Below, piece after piece: positions 1 through 11,560 of a DNA stretch of 62,000 bases (the first letter of the stretch is position 1; the number at the start of each line of letters is the position of its first letter). The stretch comes from Adiantum capillus-veneris. Taxonomy: Eukaryota > Streptophyta > Polypodiopsida > Polypodiales > Pteridaceae. Location: NCBI GenBank assembly GCA_014529385.2, contig JABFUD020000331.1, forward strand, positions 1-62,000, in the 5' to 3' direction. The notes below the pieces were generated by a model, which saw only the letters and a program-made list of their open reading frames with translations, searched no databases and was not told where the DNA came from. Made by a program: the position numbers and the translations under genes.

Positions 1-19
1 TCATGAAATACTTCAATGC

Positions 20-1120
20 AGGTGAGCATCATTTCGGCAAATTATATAAAGCCATCGCACATTATAGATCAAGAAGACTTTTTTGAAGATACCATGGTGC
101 CCGTTAGGGCTTTCACCAAGTATTCTTCTGTCGACGCTCCCTTGTCTGGAGCTAGAAATCTTGGGTAGTTTAGCCATGTTGGCCACTTCTTCGTTATTTC
201 CTCATGTACTTGCAAGGTGCTTACTCTTGGTACATGACAAAAAGTGGGATCCTTTTGAAGTGCTGCATGCTCTTGTGAACAGAATCAGGTATCTTGGATT
301 CTTGTTCAACTAGCTTTTCCTCCACTTAGGGTGGTCTTCATTTGCAACTTCTACTTGCATGTCTTTATAAAGTCTTTCTTTGCCTAGAGCAACTCCACCT
401 TTATCAAAGGATATGGCAGGGATTGCTGATGCCATTGTGCATTGATTTGATTTGGAGTGAGTTGAGTAAGATTGACAGAGTGAAGAACTCTCAACTCCTT
501 ATCCATCGCTGCTTTCCACGACTCATCTGTCTCTTGTGTAATATTTTCTTTGAGTGCATCTTCCTCAGCTTTTGACAATTGGACCATTGGCACTTCATCT
601 GCTTCAGTAATGGTACTCAAAAATCCTCTTTGCCACCTAGCCCTTCTGCTGGATGTGTTTCCATCTCAGCGAAAGAGACTGAGGGGATATCTATATGTGG
701 CTGTTCTGAAGTTCCTGCTTCTTCATGCATTTCTTGTCGTCCATCTTTCAGCAACTGGTTTACTCTTTTTAGCTCAGCTATTTCTTTGAGCATCTCTTCT
801 TCTCGTTGCACACGCATTAATGCCAGGTCTCTACATTGAGACCGTTCTAGATTTAGCTCTAGCTTGAGGTCTTTGTTCTTTTTCTCTAGTGCTTTGTATA
901 CTTCTTCTGTTCCTTTGATCGAGGCTAATGCCTTTATGGTTATGGTTATGGTTATCGTTATGGTTTTGATCAATATGGTTATGGTTATGGTTTTGCACAA
1001 AGTTCGTTTCATTTCTTCCATCAAGTTGTGCCTTAAATCTCATGTGAGATCCTACATGGATATCATGTAGGAGGCGTATACATATGTTTTTTTTTTGAAA
1101 AGTTTATGTTAAAACGAAGG
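20..1120 (-). pseudogene. Decayed coding region, C-terminal part, coiled coil, unknown family
   Basis: Minus-strand open segments (about 1024-617 and 620-384, then broken reading to the left edge) read as one protein interrupted by stops. The 1024-617 segment is rich in Glu, Lys, Leu and Arg in heptad-like order (KALEKKNKDLKLELNLER, then EEEMLKEIAELKRVNQLL), so a coiled coil is likely. The 620-384 segment continues with an acidic stretch. The start lies in a simple repeat that gives an artificial Ile-Thr run. It probably continues the coding region at 1444-2820, from which a CACTA terminus separates it. I do not recognise the family. A structural or accessory protein of a large retroelement is possible, but so is a decayed host protein. 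Confidence 0.4.
932..997. repeat. Short tandem repeat, TATGGT units
   Basis: Runs of TATGGT with some variants (TATCGT, TTTTGATCAA interruption) appear on the plus strand. The unit differs from the plant telomere repeat TTTAGGG. It lies at the 5' edge of the minus-strand coiled-coil segment and explains the Ile-Thr run in that frame. Confidence 0.75.
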
Positions 1121-1257
1121 GAGCTCTGTCAAAATTTCTGTGGGAGCATGGTTGATTTTGGTGCTGCTCGCTTTCTTGGGCAGAGGACAGGTAGTCTGGC
1201 TGTGACTGTGTCCATCTTTTCACTGGGCACAGGCTAGGCTGCCTTTCCTCTGCCCAT

Positions 1258-1443
1258 TTTTTTTTTTGATATGGTCGTCAAAATACGCGTCGATATAGGT
1301 GTCAAAATACGCGTCAAAAACAGGTTCCTTTGACGTAGATATCGACCCGTATTTCGACTGTTTCATAGGGACGAGGATTTCAACGCAGTTTTCAATGGTT
1401 TGTGTCAAAATCTGCGTTGAAGGCACCTGTTTTTGTTGTAGTG
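1258..1443 (-). mobile_element. CACTA (En/Spm-type) transposon terminus, truncated
   Basis: Read on the minus strand from 1443, the sequence starts CACTACAACAAAAACAGG, the classic form of a CACTA transposon end. Subterminal repeats follow, with repeated units containing GACGCGTATTTTGAC and related CGTC/GACG motifs. On the right, the minus-strand coding region breaks exactly at this end, so it looks like an insertion junction. I see no matching second terminus further left, so only one end seems to remain. The poly-T at about 1258-1268 may mark the break. Confidence 0.65.
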
Positions 1444-2820
1444 GGTGGAGCGCTTGGCATGGGGTGATCATGGTGTTTTGTAAACGGTGAGGATGGTCTG
1501 GGGGACATCCCACCTTCTTTGTGTTAGGCTTCACCTTGGTGTGTTGCTTCTTTTGCTTGTTTTGCTGCTCCACCGCATCTCTAGCTTTCTTTTTGGCGTC
1601 TTGAGCCTCTTTTAGCCTCAATGCCTCTGCGTCGTGATATATTCATTCGAACAGGTCCTTCGGATCTTCTGCTTCTCTTCATGCAAGGTGATTTGTTCTT
1701 GGTCCTTTGACTTCTGTAGGTACCCACTTTGCAAGGTCCTTGCCTTGAGCTTGGCAGCTTTGTTCATAGGAGTGCTTTTCTCTCTCAAATCTTGCCTGAT
1801 TTTGTCGTGGCTCCTCTTGATGTGCTTCCACTACCTTTCTTTTTATTTATTTGATGCGTACTCTCCTTTCCTCATTGTCGGATCTTTCACTACTATGCCA
1901 TTCTGGAGAGCTCTTGGTAGATTCTTCATCAGATTTGTATGTTCTTTTGGTGGATCTTGTGGCTCGAGGGGATGGTTGTGCAGATACGATCCATATGTTC
2001 TGATCTGGGGCAGGTGGCAAGTTGTTTGCCATGCCGATAGCATGGTAGGCAATTCTTGTGAGAAGTTCAGGTGCTCCCAGATATGTTATCTTACCCTCTT
2101 TCTTTGTCCCCTTCAATGTGGACAACACTCACTGCACGTGGTCAATTGGTTACTTGGTTGTTGACTTTAGAACTTGTGTAAATGTGGTTGCAATCGCATG
2201 ATTGGGTGTCGTGTACCTTGGCGGTCTCTTTGTGAGGAAGTGGAAATGTTGATGATATAATCTTGCAGGTTCTTCCACCTGTTTTTGGATGAGATCGACA
2301 AATGTGGCAACAACGGTTTCCTTGGTGAAAGTTCATGTTGTTTTTCTTTCTCTTGCCCTCATGGTTATTCCTTCTGTTGGCAATTTGAGAGATTCTGCCA
2401 CTATCTCTTTTGTAATGACCACTTCTACCTTGTTCCCTTGCTGGTCAAAGATCTAGCCGGTTCCATCTTCCTTGATTGTGGACAAGCGCTCATAAGCTTT
2501 CTGGAAATCCACTCCACATGGCTCTTGTTTGTAAAACTCTCTGAGGCCAAGCCTTCTGTTGGCTGCTTTTTTCTCACGCTTTGCTACGACATCACAGACC
2601 TCTCTTGGTAGAAGTTTTAGTTCTACCTGATGTCCTTCTTCGCTTTTGAATCTACTCTGAACACTTTGGTGTTGTTCTCCTCCAACTGTTCTTTTGACAG
2701 ATAGGTCGCTTTGGTAATTTTGACTGAACTGGGATCTAGTTGGTATGGTGGTATCTCTTGCAACTTCTCCTTTTGCAAGAACCTCTTCTTGGCCTTCTCT
2801 GCAGCTTGCATGGCTCCTAT
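1444..2820 (-). pseudogene. Decayed coding region, N-terminal part, unknown family
   Basis: Minus-strand segments from about 2811 down to 1444 form a patchwork of one long protein with at least two frameshifts and several stops. Segments include a Lys/Glu-rich start (MQAAEKAKKRFLQKEK), a charged middle (REFYKQEPCGVDFQKAYERL), and a proline/serine-rich tail ending near 1847. A further Lys/Gln-rich segment covers 1621-1444. Composition and size suggest an accessory ORF of a retroelement, or a host nuclear protein, but no diagnostic motif is visible. A possible splice acceptor (CACCTAATAG) lies just upstream of the first ATG at 2811, and a GGTAAGT donor-like site is on the same strand near 4250, so a spliced origin cannot be excluded. 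Confidence 0.4.
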
Positions 2821-2848
2821 TAGGTGAATAGAGTGCCAAAGTTAGCAA

Positions 2849-4942
2849 ATTTGGCAGATTTTACTTTGAAATGTCCTTCAATTTGAATTGCTGACAAACT
2901 GAGTCCAATTTGCATTAAATTAATTTTTTGAACATGCATAGATGCATAAAAATACATCAAGATCAAAATTATGAAGTCCAAACAAAAAATTGCAACAAAG
3001 GTAAATAATCGCAAGCTGAGTAATTTTTTCAACTTTTTGCAAATTTGACATTATAGGCTTGAAGCATACATCAATTAGATACTCTTAGTGAAATATGGGC
3101 TCATTTGGGTGCATAGGATGAAAATGGTGCCAGATTTAGGATTTAGGTCTTTAAAACAGTAGATGTAAAGGAATTTTGAGATTTTGAGCTCCAAATTTGT
3201 TCAAAATTGGCTAGTGGGCTTAGTACATCATGGACTTTGATCCTATGATGACAAAGTTGCAAATTTCCCCCATCTTGGCAAAAAAGTAAATAATCGTGAT
3301 TATTAACTTTTTCATCAAAATGAACATTTTTTGGTGCAACCTAGTTCTAGGCATGGTGTAGACCTTGTGTATGTGATATGAGGTGATTTGGATCAAAAAA
3401 TGTGGCTCATAACTCAGAATTTGTCTTGCAAGGACTTCTTTGCGTTTTTTGGCAAATTTTCAAGTTATAATTGATCATTTTGGCTCAAACTTGAAATTTG
3501 GCATGTAATAGGTGTGTACAAGTGATAGGGGAGGTGATGATACCAATTTGAAGCCAAAATATTGCAAAAGTAATAATCGCGATTATGTACACCAGTCAAC
3601 TTTTCCTTGCAAAACTTGAAAATTTTGACCTAAGCACATTCTATAACCTAAAACAAGTCCTAAATTAAATTTGGTAACCTTTGATCTTGCTGGCATCACT
3701 TCATGATTTGTCGACTCTGAAATCATCGATTTTTGTGACTACATGGCGTGTAGAGTTGGTTAGTCACTTTTGAGGCTATGGACTTGTCCGCAACATAGTC
3801 GTGAAGCAACTCATCCAATTATGGCCCATTTGGAGTCAGTTTGACCTCGTATGTTGAATTTGATGCTTTGTAGCCTTCGAGCCATTTTTTGCTTTTCGAG
3901 GACTTGGCTTGATTGATTTTATGAAACCAATCATATACATTGTATATAAACCTCGTAGGTAAGATATCTGTGGAGTCAAAATCCAATTCTGGCATCTAAA
4001 ACCTAGCTTTTCTACTTGGGACCCCCTCAACCCTTGCCGAATGGTCAACTATTGATGTAGAAGTGTTATAGTATGTTGGGACATGCTACAGTTCAAATCT
4101 CATTCGATTTGGTTGAGATGACATGCCGTTATGGTCAATTTTTGGTCGTAGGTCTTTGTGCACTGCTCGGATTCTAGGGTTTTTTTCTAGGGTTTTAGAC
4201 TAGCTATCAGTCATACAAAATGGATCATTGATAAGTATAGAACTTACCTCTCATGTCTCGTGTGAGACGGCGCTGAAAACAAGCGACTGTGGACTCTAGA
4301 AGGTACGCACGAACAGGGTTGAAAAGCTCTCTCTCCAAAGGCAACAATGTGGAAATGAGGTGATTTTAGCCTACCTTGGGTATCTATACTCGGACTTCCC
4401 GAACCATTTTTCCTCAAATTCCCTCGTTAGTCCTACTAGGCTGGAAAACCTATGTTAGAGACAAAAATTTCCCCAATCAGATTCCTGTAGCTCATTCTGT
4501 AAGAATTCTACAAAAGTAGGTATGCCCGCCTAATTTAGTCTTCTCGCTTCCTCTGCCGATTTGATTGAAATTTTTTGTGCTTGTTCACCTTGTCTTTCTG
4601 ATCATCACCATGTCTTCAACTTTTCCATATGAGCTCCTTTGTTATTTATTATTAGTGTTTAACCTAAAAATCCAATAATTAAGAAAATCCATTGAAAAAC
4701 ACAGCTTTATTGTTTTTTGTTGGATTTCTCCGTTTTTAAGTCTCAATATCAAGAAAAATGATGAAAATAACAAAAAAGGACTATTTTTTTATAGTATATA
4801 CACTATTTACACTCATCCCGAGATATCGTTAGTTAATTTTTCCCTGGTGATAAATTATAAGGGCATTAATAGGTAATTTGGCAAAAAATCACACGTTAAC
4901 ATCACACTTTTTCCTCTCTCTTCAAACATTGTCCTTAATTGC
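2849..4942. other. AT-rich non-coding stretch with recurring palindromic motif
   Basis: No coding sequence is convincing here. A motif with AATAATCG followed by a variable palindromic centre recurs near 3002, 3290 and 3570. The third reads TAATCGCGATTA, a perfect palindrome. Text around the copies (spaced roughly 280 bp) is loosely similar, with AACTTTT and GCAAA close by, so the stretch may be a decayed tandem repeat or the leader of the minus-strand element to its left. The rest, including poly-A/T blocks at 4660-4800, shows nothing I can name. Confidence 0.4.
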
Positions 4943-6321
4943 TTAGTGCCCTTCCACCCCTCCTAGATGGTGTACTCCGGGATGACTGTGTGCATGGGTT
5001 GAACAATCGTGTCTATGCATAGCTTTGGTTGGCTCTATCATGCTTTGAAGATCAATGTAGTTAAAACCATCATGTTGTGCAAGAGTTGGGTCTTCAATAA
5101 TTAACTCAAGGGTTTCTGATGTCGAGGCTTCTGATGTTGTCTCCAAAGAGAAAATCTTGTAGCTTGTGTGCTCTTTGCTTGATTGTACCATCAGGATGCT
5201 TTAGCATGCTAATTTCTTGAGCTGTTGGTATCAATAATGACAATTGTTGAGCTTTTACCCGCCATTGATATCTTGGTTTGTCTTGGTGAAATGGTGTGGT
5301 TGAGTTTTCTGAGACTTAAGTCTCCATTTCTTGATCGATTTTCCAGTTTGTGGAGAAGATAAGTGTTCTTTTTTCTTCCAAATTCATTTTGTGTTAGGTT
5401 CCTTGCTCGGAGATGCTCCTCTCTGTGTTTTGATCTTTGGAATCATCTTTGGTATTGTTGATGATGTTTTGGGCATCCAGATTTGAATTGGCTTGTCCTT
5501 AAGCTGTGATTTTGGTACCCAAATTTTCCTGACTCCTTGAATGCTACTTGTAGCATTTACTTGTCAATAGGATGGAGAAGATTGATTGCTTCGTGGTTTG
5601 CTTTGCTAGTAATTTCCTTTCCATTCCTCGTTGTTTGGTGCAATTGGAACAATGAGTTGTTCGCCTTTAGGGGATAGCTTGAGTTGATTGGTATCCCAAT
5701 CTGGTACTGCCTTGTATGTTCACATCCAGTAAATTTCAAGAATCATTGTTTCATTCATGTGTTCATCTGGTAAGCATACAAAATGATGAGTATATGAACA
5801 TCCATGTACTATCACATTCAAGTTGACTACTCCCAATGTTGGTGTTGGGTTCTTGTTGCATCCTTTGAGAGTCACTATTCTTGCTATCAAAGACTGACTT
5901 GTTGCTTTCTTGTACGTGGAATAACTATCTGCATTTACTCTAGCTTCTGTATCGACCAAAACATTTGTTCTATGATTTTTGAGTTGTACTTTGATGCAAA
6001 GGTCCATTCCATTTAACCATTCATCATTCGTTGACATTACATCTTTTTGCAATTCCCATTGTCGGTCATCTATTTCCAGAGTGTTGATGGGAATAGGCAT
6101 GTTAATTTTGGAGAGCATCTTTCCTTTTGAGTACCCGCAGAGCCGAGATTCCTCCTAGGCTTCATCAATAACCTATTGTTTTATCTTTCTTTGCTTGGCT
6201 GAATGCATTCTTTCTAGAAATTCATTGGTTAGTGGAAAATTGTACTTCTTTAAACGACATCCACTAATCCAATTAGCCAATGGTTCACCATAGGGTGGAC
6301 CATTATGGAAAATTTGGACTT
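4943..6321 (-). pseudogene. Gypsy-type retropepsin and linker region, fragment
   Basis: The minus-strand segment 6118-5720 reads as a retroviral-type aspartic protease. It has an N-terminal strand, then VLVDTEARVN where an active retropepsin has D-T/S-G, and a late LPDEHMNETMIL segment before the flap-like C-terminal part. The Gly of the catalytic triplet is replaced (DTE), so this copy should be inactive. Downstream (5720 to 4943) are charged, Lys/Pro-rich segments typical of the linker between protease and reverse transcriptase, with several stops. Upstream (6321-6119) the frame continues with two stops. The reverse transcriptase expected below 4943 is missing. The neighbouring fragment at 6700-8660 runs in the same direction but begins with RNase H and ends with integrase, so the two are not one element in normal order. 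Confidence 0.6.
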
Positions 6322-6720
6322 ACAAAGGTGCCTTATAAGGAGTTTGACTTCCTCTCTCATGTCCAAAATGGGCGTGCGGTAAAATTTTTGCAAATCAACT
6401 GAAAACTTGACGGAGATTTGACAATTAGAATCTACTCTTCAAGCTCTTTCTATTGATATATAGAACGCCATAAGATTCCTCATATTTTAAAAGATTCTAT
6501 TGTAATGTGATAACTCCATCTAAAATCTATAGAATAAAAAATAGAATCTTTTAAAATATGAGCAATCTCATGTCGTGCTATATATCAATAGAAAGAGCTT
6601 GAAGAGTAGATTCTAACTGCCGAATCTTCGCAGAGTTTAGAGTTTGATTTGCAAAACATTTATCGCACGCCCGTTTTGGACATGAGAGAGGAAGTCAAAT
6701 TCCTTATAAGGCCCCTTTGT
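6322..6720. mobile_element. Foldback element (long inverted repeat), MITE-like
   Basis: The two halves are imperfect reverse complements over nearly the full length. The left arm starts ACAAAGGTGCCTTATAAGGA at 6322 and the right arm ends in its complement at 6720, with the axis near 6521. Arms contain GGGCGTGCGGTAAAATTTTT and CTTTCTATTGATATATAG. Transcribed, it would fold into a hairpin of nearly 200 bp. No clean target duplication is visible. The inner arm sequence is shared with 9410-9605 and with the MITE at 30808-31071. The outer part of the right arm borders the end of an integrase reading frame, so this fragment may have lost its true 3' end to the insertion. Confidence 0.75.
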
Positions 6721-8660
6721 GAGTTGAGATTTTCCCTAATGAACTTAACTGCTCCACTTGGAGATACATCTTCAATGATAAACGGTCCATTTCTCTTTTT
6801 CTTAAACTTGGAAATGTGTTTCTTAAGGTAATAGACTAAAACTAAGTCCCCTTTTTCGAAGACTTTTGTAATTAGATGGGAATCAAAAACTATTTTTATT
6901 TCCTCTTTTTTGCATAGATGTGAGATACAACAGTTAGCCTTTGCTCATTTAGCTTCTCTAAATCTTCAAGTGTCTCTGACAATTCTTGTCCAGTCCACTC
7001 AATATCCTTAGCTACCCTTAGTGTTGGAATTCTATTGGCAATATGGCATCCAGACCATAAACAAGGTTAAAGGGTGTAGCATTTAAAGCTCTTTTGAATG
7101 AAAATCAAATAAGCCCATAGAGCAGCATGGAGATTCATTTCCTATTCTGTCTTTCTTGATCTAACCACTTTAATCAATACCGAGCTAAGAATTTTATTCG
7201 TATGCTCAGCTTGTCTGTTTGCTTGTGGGTGATAGGGGACTGATTTGTTATGGATGACCATAAATTCATCAAGAAGATACTCAATTACCTCATTGAGGAA
7301 ATGAGTTCCCCTATCACTGACAATTTCTATTGGCAGTCCATATCTTGTGAATACATACTCATATAAGAATGCGGTAGTGATTCTAGCATCATTCTTTTGA
7401 GTTGCTTTAGCCTCGGCCAAGTTGGTCAAATAGTCCGTAGCTACAATGATATATTGAGCTTAAGTTATATAAGCAGGTGGATGTATTGGCCCAACAAAGT
7501 CTATATCCCATTTCGCAAAATCTCTAGCTCCCATCATTGGTCTTAAGGGCATGCTATCTACTCGTGTTGGGATTTTTGCTTGTTGAAAAGCATCACATCT
7601 CCGAACATACTCTTTGGCATCTGCAAAACATGTTGGCCACCATATGCCTACCATTAAGATTTCTCTTGCAGTGGTCTCACTAGAAAAGTGACCTCTAGCT
7701 AATCCAACATGTGCTTGTTCTATAATTGGAATATATTCATCTTCATTTGCACAAAGATGCAAATGTTGATCCTTACCTCTCCGATACGATTGGCTTTCAA
7801 TAAGAGCATAGTCTCTTGCTTCAGTCTCAATTGCTCTTTGATGGCATTTACTCATATCCTCAGGAAATGTTTGGCTCGATAAGTAACTAGATAGTTACTC
7901 CACTTAGGAATAGGCAACATTAAGAACAATGTTACATGAGGTATGGGTATTTGTTTTTTACATTGAGGACAATCCTTTACAAAAGAGCAAACATCACTCC
8001 TCATAGTTGGCCAAGATACTCCAAGTCTCAAGATCCTTTGCATAGTTTGATCTTCAGCAAAGTGAAGTCCTACTATGGTAGTATGTGCTTGAGTTAGGTA
8101 TTGGGTTTTCTCTTCAGGATTAATTCATAAGGGAAATATTCCATCTTGATTTCTTTGTATAGACTACCAACTAGTAATTGATACATAGCCAATTGCTCAA
8201 TTAATCCGATTGTAATAGGAAGTGGTATTTGCGAATCCACTTGAGCTATGGTCATCAATGATACCATATTTTCCAACTATCGAGGTATCATTTCCACAGA
8301 GAACAGATAGGCATCTGGTAGATCATCGTCTACTCCTTTAAGTGGTTCCTCTGAAACAATCCTAGATAAATGATTTTCCCTTTGATGAGTAGTGCCCTTT
8401 TTTACAACTACAGTGAAATCAAATTCTAGAGGAATGATGAACCATCTCACTATTCTTCCTATGCTGCATGGCTTGTTCACCAAGTACAAATAAATCTTGG
8501 TGGTCCACAAAGAACACAAATTTGTTTACTAATATGTAACATCTGTACTTTTTTACAGCATAGATCATTCCTAATCCTTACCTTTCTATAGTGGTATAAT
8601 TATTTTCCGCCATATGCAACTATCGACTAGCATAAGAAATAGGAAAATCAATTTTCCCGT
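6700..8660 (-). pseudogene. Gypsy RNase H and integrase, fragment (element G)
   Basis: Minus strand from 8660: the end of RNase H (8660-8277, with frameshifts; it includes the THQRENHLSRI segment that closes Ty3/Gypsy RNase H). Then a first zinc-finger-like stretch at 8100-7960 (H, H and a CPQC pair), a second H2C2 finger at 7740-7600, and the integrase core. Core residues seen are Asp in KWDIDFVGP (about 7500), Asp in SDRGTHF (about 7310) and Glu in QAEHTNK (about 7210). The C-terminal end with a GPF motif is near 6780. Multiple stops and frame changes make it dead. The reverse transcriptase side is cut at 8660 by the 5' LTR of element F, which lies in the opposite direction. Confidence 0.7.
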
Positions 8661-9400
8661 TGATAGCCATTTCTTGGCTCTCCTTAATTGCCATAGTGAG
8701 CTACTGCACCCTACCAAAATCACCTAAACACTGTGGCTATCTTCACCTTTTCATTGTACATATGCATGTATGAGTTAGGAGACTTTTTTCATATCTCCTT
8801 AAAACCCTCAGCTAGCTAGTCATTGGGCTAGTTGAGCCAAGAAAATAAATAAAAAAATTAAAAATATATTATGGTCCATTTGTGTGTAAATATTTCATTA
8901 TATATAGGGCCTAAATATAATAAATTTTCATAATTCTTTTGGTATATTTAAATATTTCTACTTAGGTATACGTTATTTTCCTAAGTATGTTATTGTACGT
9001 TTACTCACCATTATCATAGTCTTTCTTACCTATGTACTTTATAAAAAATCATTTCATGCAAGCTTCTCTTATTTTTGGTGTGAATCCACTCCAAGAAAAA
9101 AACTTAAAAATACCTTCCACCATCGGTCATCATTACCTTTCACTAAATTTCTATTTTCTACAGGTATTCTTCTTACCTATTGTAATAAAGTATACTTCAA
9201 TAAAAAAAATGAGGGGCCTCCTTATTTGATTTCCTATATTTTCATATATTTAATTTTTTATATATATAGCCCACACTATTCTAGATTCCATGGATTATTT
9301 ATATATACTAGCCTGATTTTTTCATTATATCCATATATTATATTTATGCATAATCCACAACCATGCATATTTTCAAATCCCTAAGAGGATGAAAGAATGA
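8661..9400 (+). repeat. 5' LTR of element F
   Basis: From 8661 to about 9085 this matches 13051-13480 closely. Both include the CTCCTTAATTGCCATAGTGA and CCCTCAGCTAGCTAGTCATT segments. A TATATATAG box-like site sits at about 8899-8907. The right boundary cannot be fixed because the partner LTR is truncated. AT-rich sequence to about 9400 probably still belongs to it. Confidence 0.7.
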
Positions 9401-9409
9401 CTAGGTGGA

Positions 9410-9605
9410 CACTAAAGCTGTGTCCGGGACATCACTATTTCACAAATTAATAGCTGTAATATGTTTGACAAAGATAGAAGAACCCAAGGCGTGTGATATA
9501 TCATTGGATAGCTCTTGAAGAGGAGAATCTAAAAAGCTATTTGGCACCAAATTTAGAATTAATTTGCAAAAATTTTACTGCATGCCACAACTTATAGTGC
9601 AACTA
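9410..9605 (-). repeat. Dispersed repeat shared with foldback at 6322 and MITE at 30808
   Basis: In reverse orientation this carries the same core as the arms of the 6322-6720 foldback: a GTAAAATTTTTGCAAAT segment, then AGATTCTCCTCTTCAAGAGC, then a GATATAT segment and a GCG-type end. The spacing of the blocks is nearly the same. A GTCCGGGACAT block at about 9422 resembles TTCGGGACAT in the MITE. It probably represents a single-arm or decayed member of the family, inserted near the 5' LTR of element F. Confidence 0.5.
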
Positions 9606-9752
9606 TTCAAAACTAGTAATCAACCCATAAAAGTGTACCACCCAGTCATGCTTTCACCCAAGAATCAATTAGGTCATTCTCTAATGCAAGGAGGGGCTCA
9701 CCTTTGGAGCCATATGCAAATTCAACAAAAGGGGGACCACTGAGAATTTTTT

Positions 9753-10716
9753 GTGAAGAAGGATAGCCATTTTGGTGGGATTTTTTATATCCATCTCCAC
9801 TCTGAATTTAAAGCGATGGTTAGAAGACAAAATGTGGACCAAGAGCCTGAGGCCACACCTACGGCTCAAAAACTACGGAGGCTAGGAGTCATCAAGGAGA
9901 AGGCTCTACTCCTGGAGGTAAGAAAGCTTCTAGCAATAGGTTTCATTTATCCAGTGGAGAATTCAAGTGGGTCTCTCCCGTTGTTGTCACTCCCAAGAAA
10001 AATGGCAAGTGGAGGGTGTGTGTGGATTACCATTCAGCTGAATGAGGAAACAAAAGGAGATCACTAAAGATGATACTAAATGAGGTAGCTGGTCATGAGA
10101 AGTACACTATGTGTGATGGCTACTTGGGTTACTTTCAAATAGGTATCGTATTGGAGGATCAGTTGAAAACAACCTTCATCACTCCTTGGGGTTGTTATGC
10201 TTTCAGAGTCATGCCATTTGGCCTAACAAATGCTCCTGCAACTTTCCAACGCTTCATGAACATGGTGTTTCAAGCATTCTTTGGAAAGTCCATTAAGGTT
10301 TTTATTGATTATTTTTGCATTTATAGCTCAAAATCATTACATCTCCAAAGGGGGAAAGCAGGGTTGAAGAAACTCTATGACATGGGAGGTCAACTCAACC
10401 CCGACAAATGCCACATAGGTGAGGATGAAGTGATCTTGCTTGGTCACAAGGTTTCCTACAAAGGCATTGAAGTGGATCCTTCAAAGATAAAGGCTCATAT
10501 TGAGCTACCATCACCCAAGAGTCTTAAGGGGGTCATCTCATTCATTCAAAAGGTGAAGTATATGTCACGCTTCATTCACTTAGCCTCAGAGATACTTCAC
10601 CCCTTGCACAAATTGACACAACAAGTTGAGTTTTTTTGGTCTGATGAGCTTGAAGAATATTTTTGTGACATCAACATGATTCTATTAGAACTACCAGCAC
10701 TTATGCCTCCTTGTTG
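9753..10716 (+). pseudogene. Reverse transcriptase of element F
   Basis: Reads as a Ty3/Gypsy reverse transcriptase in two frames. The N-terminal part (9753-10067) contains EVRKLLAIGFIYPVENS and a frame-shifted version of the SPVV..PKKNGKWR..VDY segment. The main part (10070-10716) has LKTTFITPWGCYAFRVMPFG, then the catalytic box, then GHKVSYKGIEVDPSKI. The catalytic motif, normally F-x-D-D, reads VFIDYF: the second Asp codon (10310-10312) is TAT, Tyr. This alone should abolish polymerase activity. Confidence 0.8.
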
Positions 10717-11560
10717 AGACTATACATTCTTTGTTAGCTCTAGTGTTGGGAAAGAAACAACTGGTCTTGTTTTGCTACAACAAGATCCTCACAGTACCAA
10801 GATGCGACCCATCTACTTTGCTAGTCGGGTCATGAATGCTTTGGAGAGAGGCTACACAAAAGCAAAACTCATGATGCTTTCTCTCATGTTTGCAGTGAGA
10901 AAGTTTAGATCTTACTTGCTACCAAAACCTTTTGTAATTCTCACTACAGGAAATTTATTCCCTTGGGTGTCACCTCAAATGAATCTTAGTACTAGGATCT
11001 TTGAGTGCATTATGGAGTTGCAAGAGTTCCAATACTCTTTCAAAGTAGAAGATAGTGTGCGTGCACAATTGGCAAGGATTCTTACTTATAGTGTACATGA
11101 GAAGGAGATAAGGTGCCTGAAGTAAAAACCCTAACATTGCCACCACCTAAAAGTATTCATAATGCTTTTATCTTATTCTTTGATGGAGCTTTTCGACGAG
11201 CCACAGGAAAAGGAGGGGGAGGGCTAGTGTTTCTCAACCCAAGTGGAGCGGTGGTCATGAAAGAAAAGGTCAATCTACCAGGTTCAAATAGCAACAATGA
11301 AGCAGAATATGACACACTACTTCATGGTTTAAAGATGTGCATTGACCAAGGTATACAACGTCTCATGGTAAAGGGGGTTGCACTTCTCATTGTGAAGCGG
11401 ATTTTAGGCATTTGGGCATGCAAGAATGAAAGCTTAAGGACAAAAGTTCATGCATTCGTAGATTGTTTAATTAGTTTTAAGAAGTGCAACTATATCATAT
11501 TCCTAGGAAACAAAATAAGATGCCGATTTAATTGCACAACAAGCAGTTACATGTGTTGAG
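10717..11560 (+). pseudogene. RNase H plus second (archaeal-type) RNase H, element F
   Basis: 10772-11125 carries the retroelement RNase H: RPIYFASRVMNALERGYTKA, then the LLPKPFVILTTG strand and the connection region. 11113-11559 carries a second RNase H with FFDGAFRRATGKGGGGLVF, SNNEAEYDTLLHGL and LMVKGVALLIVKR. This order (RH, then an RH of archaeal/plant type) is known from Tat-lineage plant Gypsy elements. The Glu of NEAEY is present. The later Asp expected in KGDALLVVKQ is replaced (KGVALL). A frame break after 10716 separates this from reverse transcriptase. Confidence 0.75.

Noticed and set aside
932-997. Interstitial telomere repeat
   Set aside because: The unit TATGGT does not match TTTAGGG or other known plant telomere units.
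1634-2164. Plus-strand ORF of 176 codons rich in Cys, Phe and Leu
   Set aside because: Antisense of the minus-strand decayed coding region. Hydrophobic composition is the usual shadow of charged coding on the other strand; not a membrane protein.
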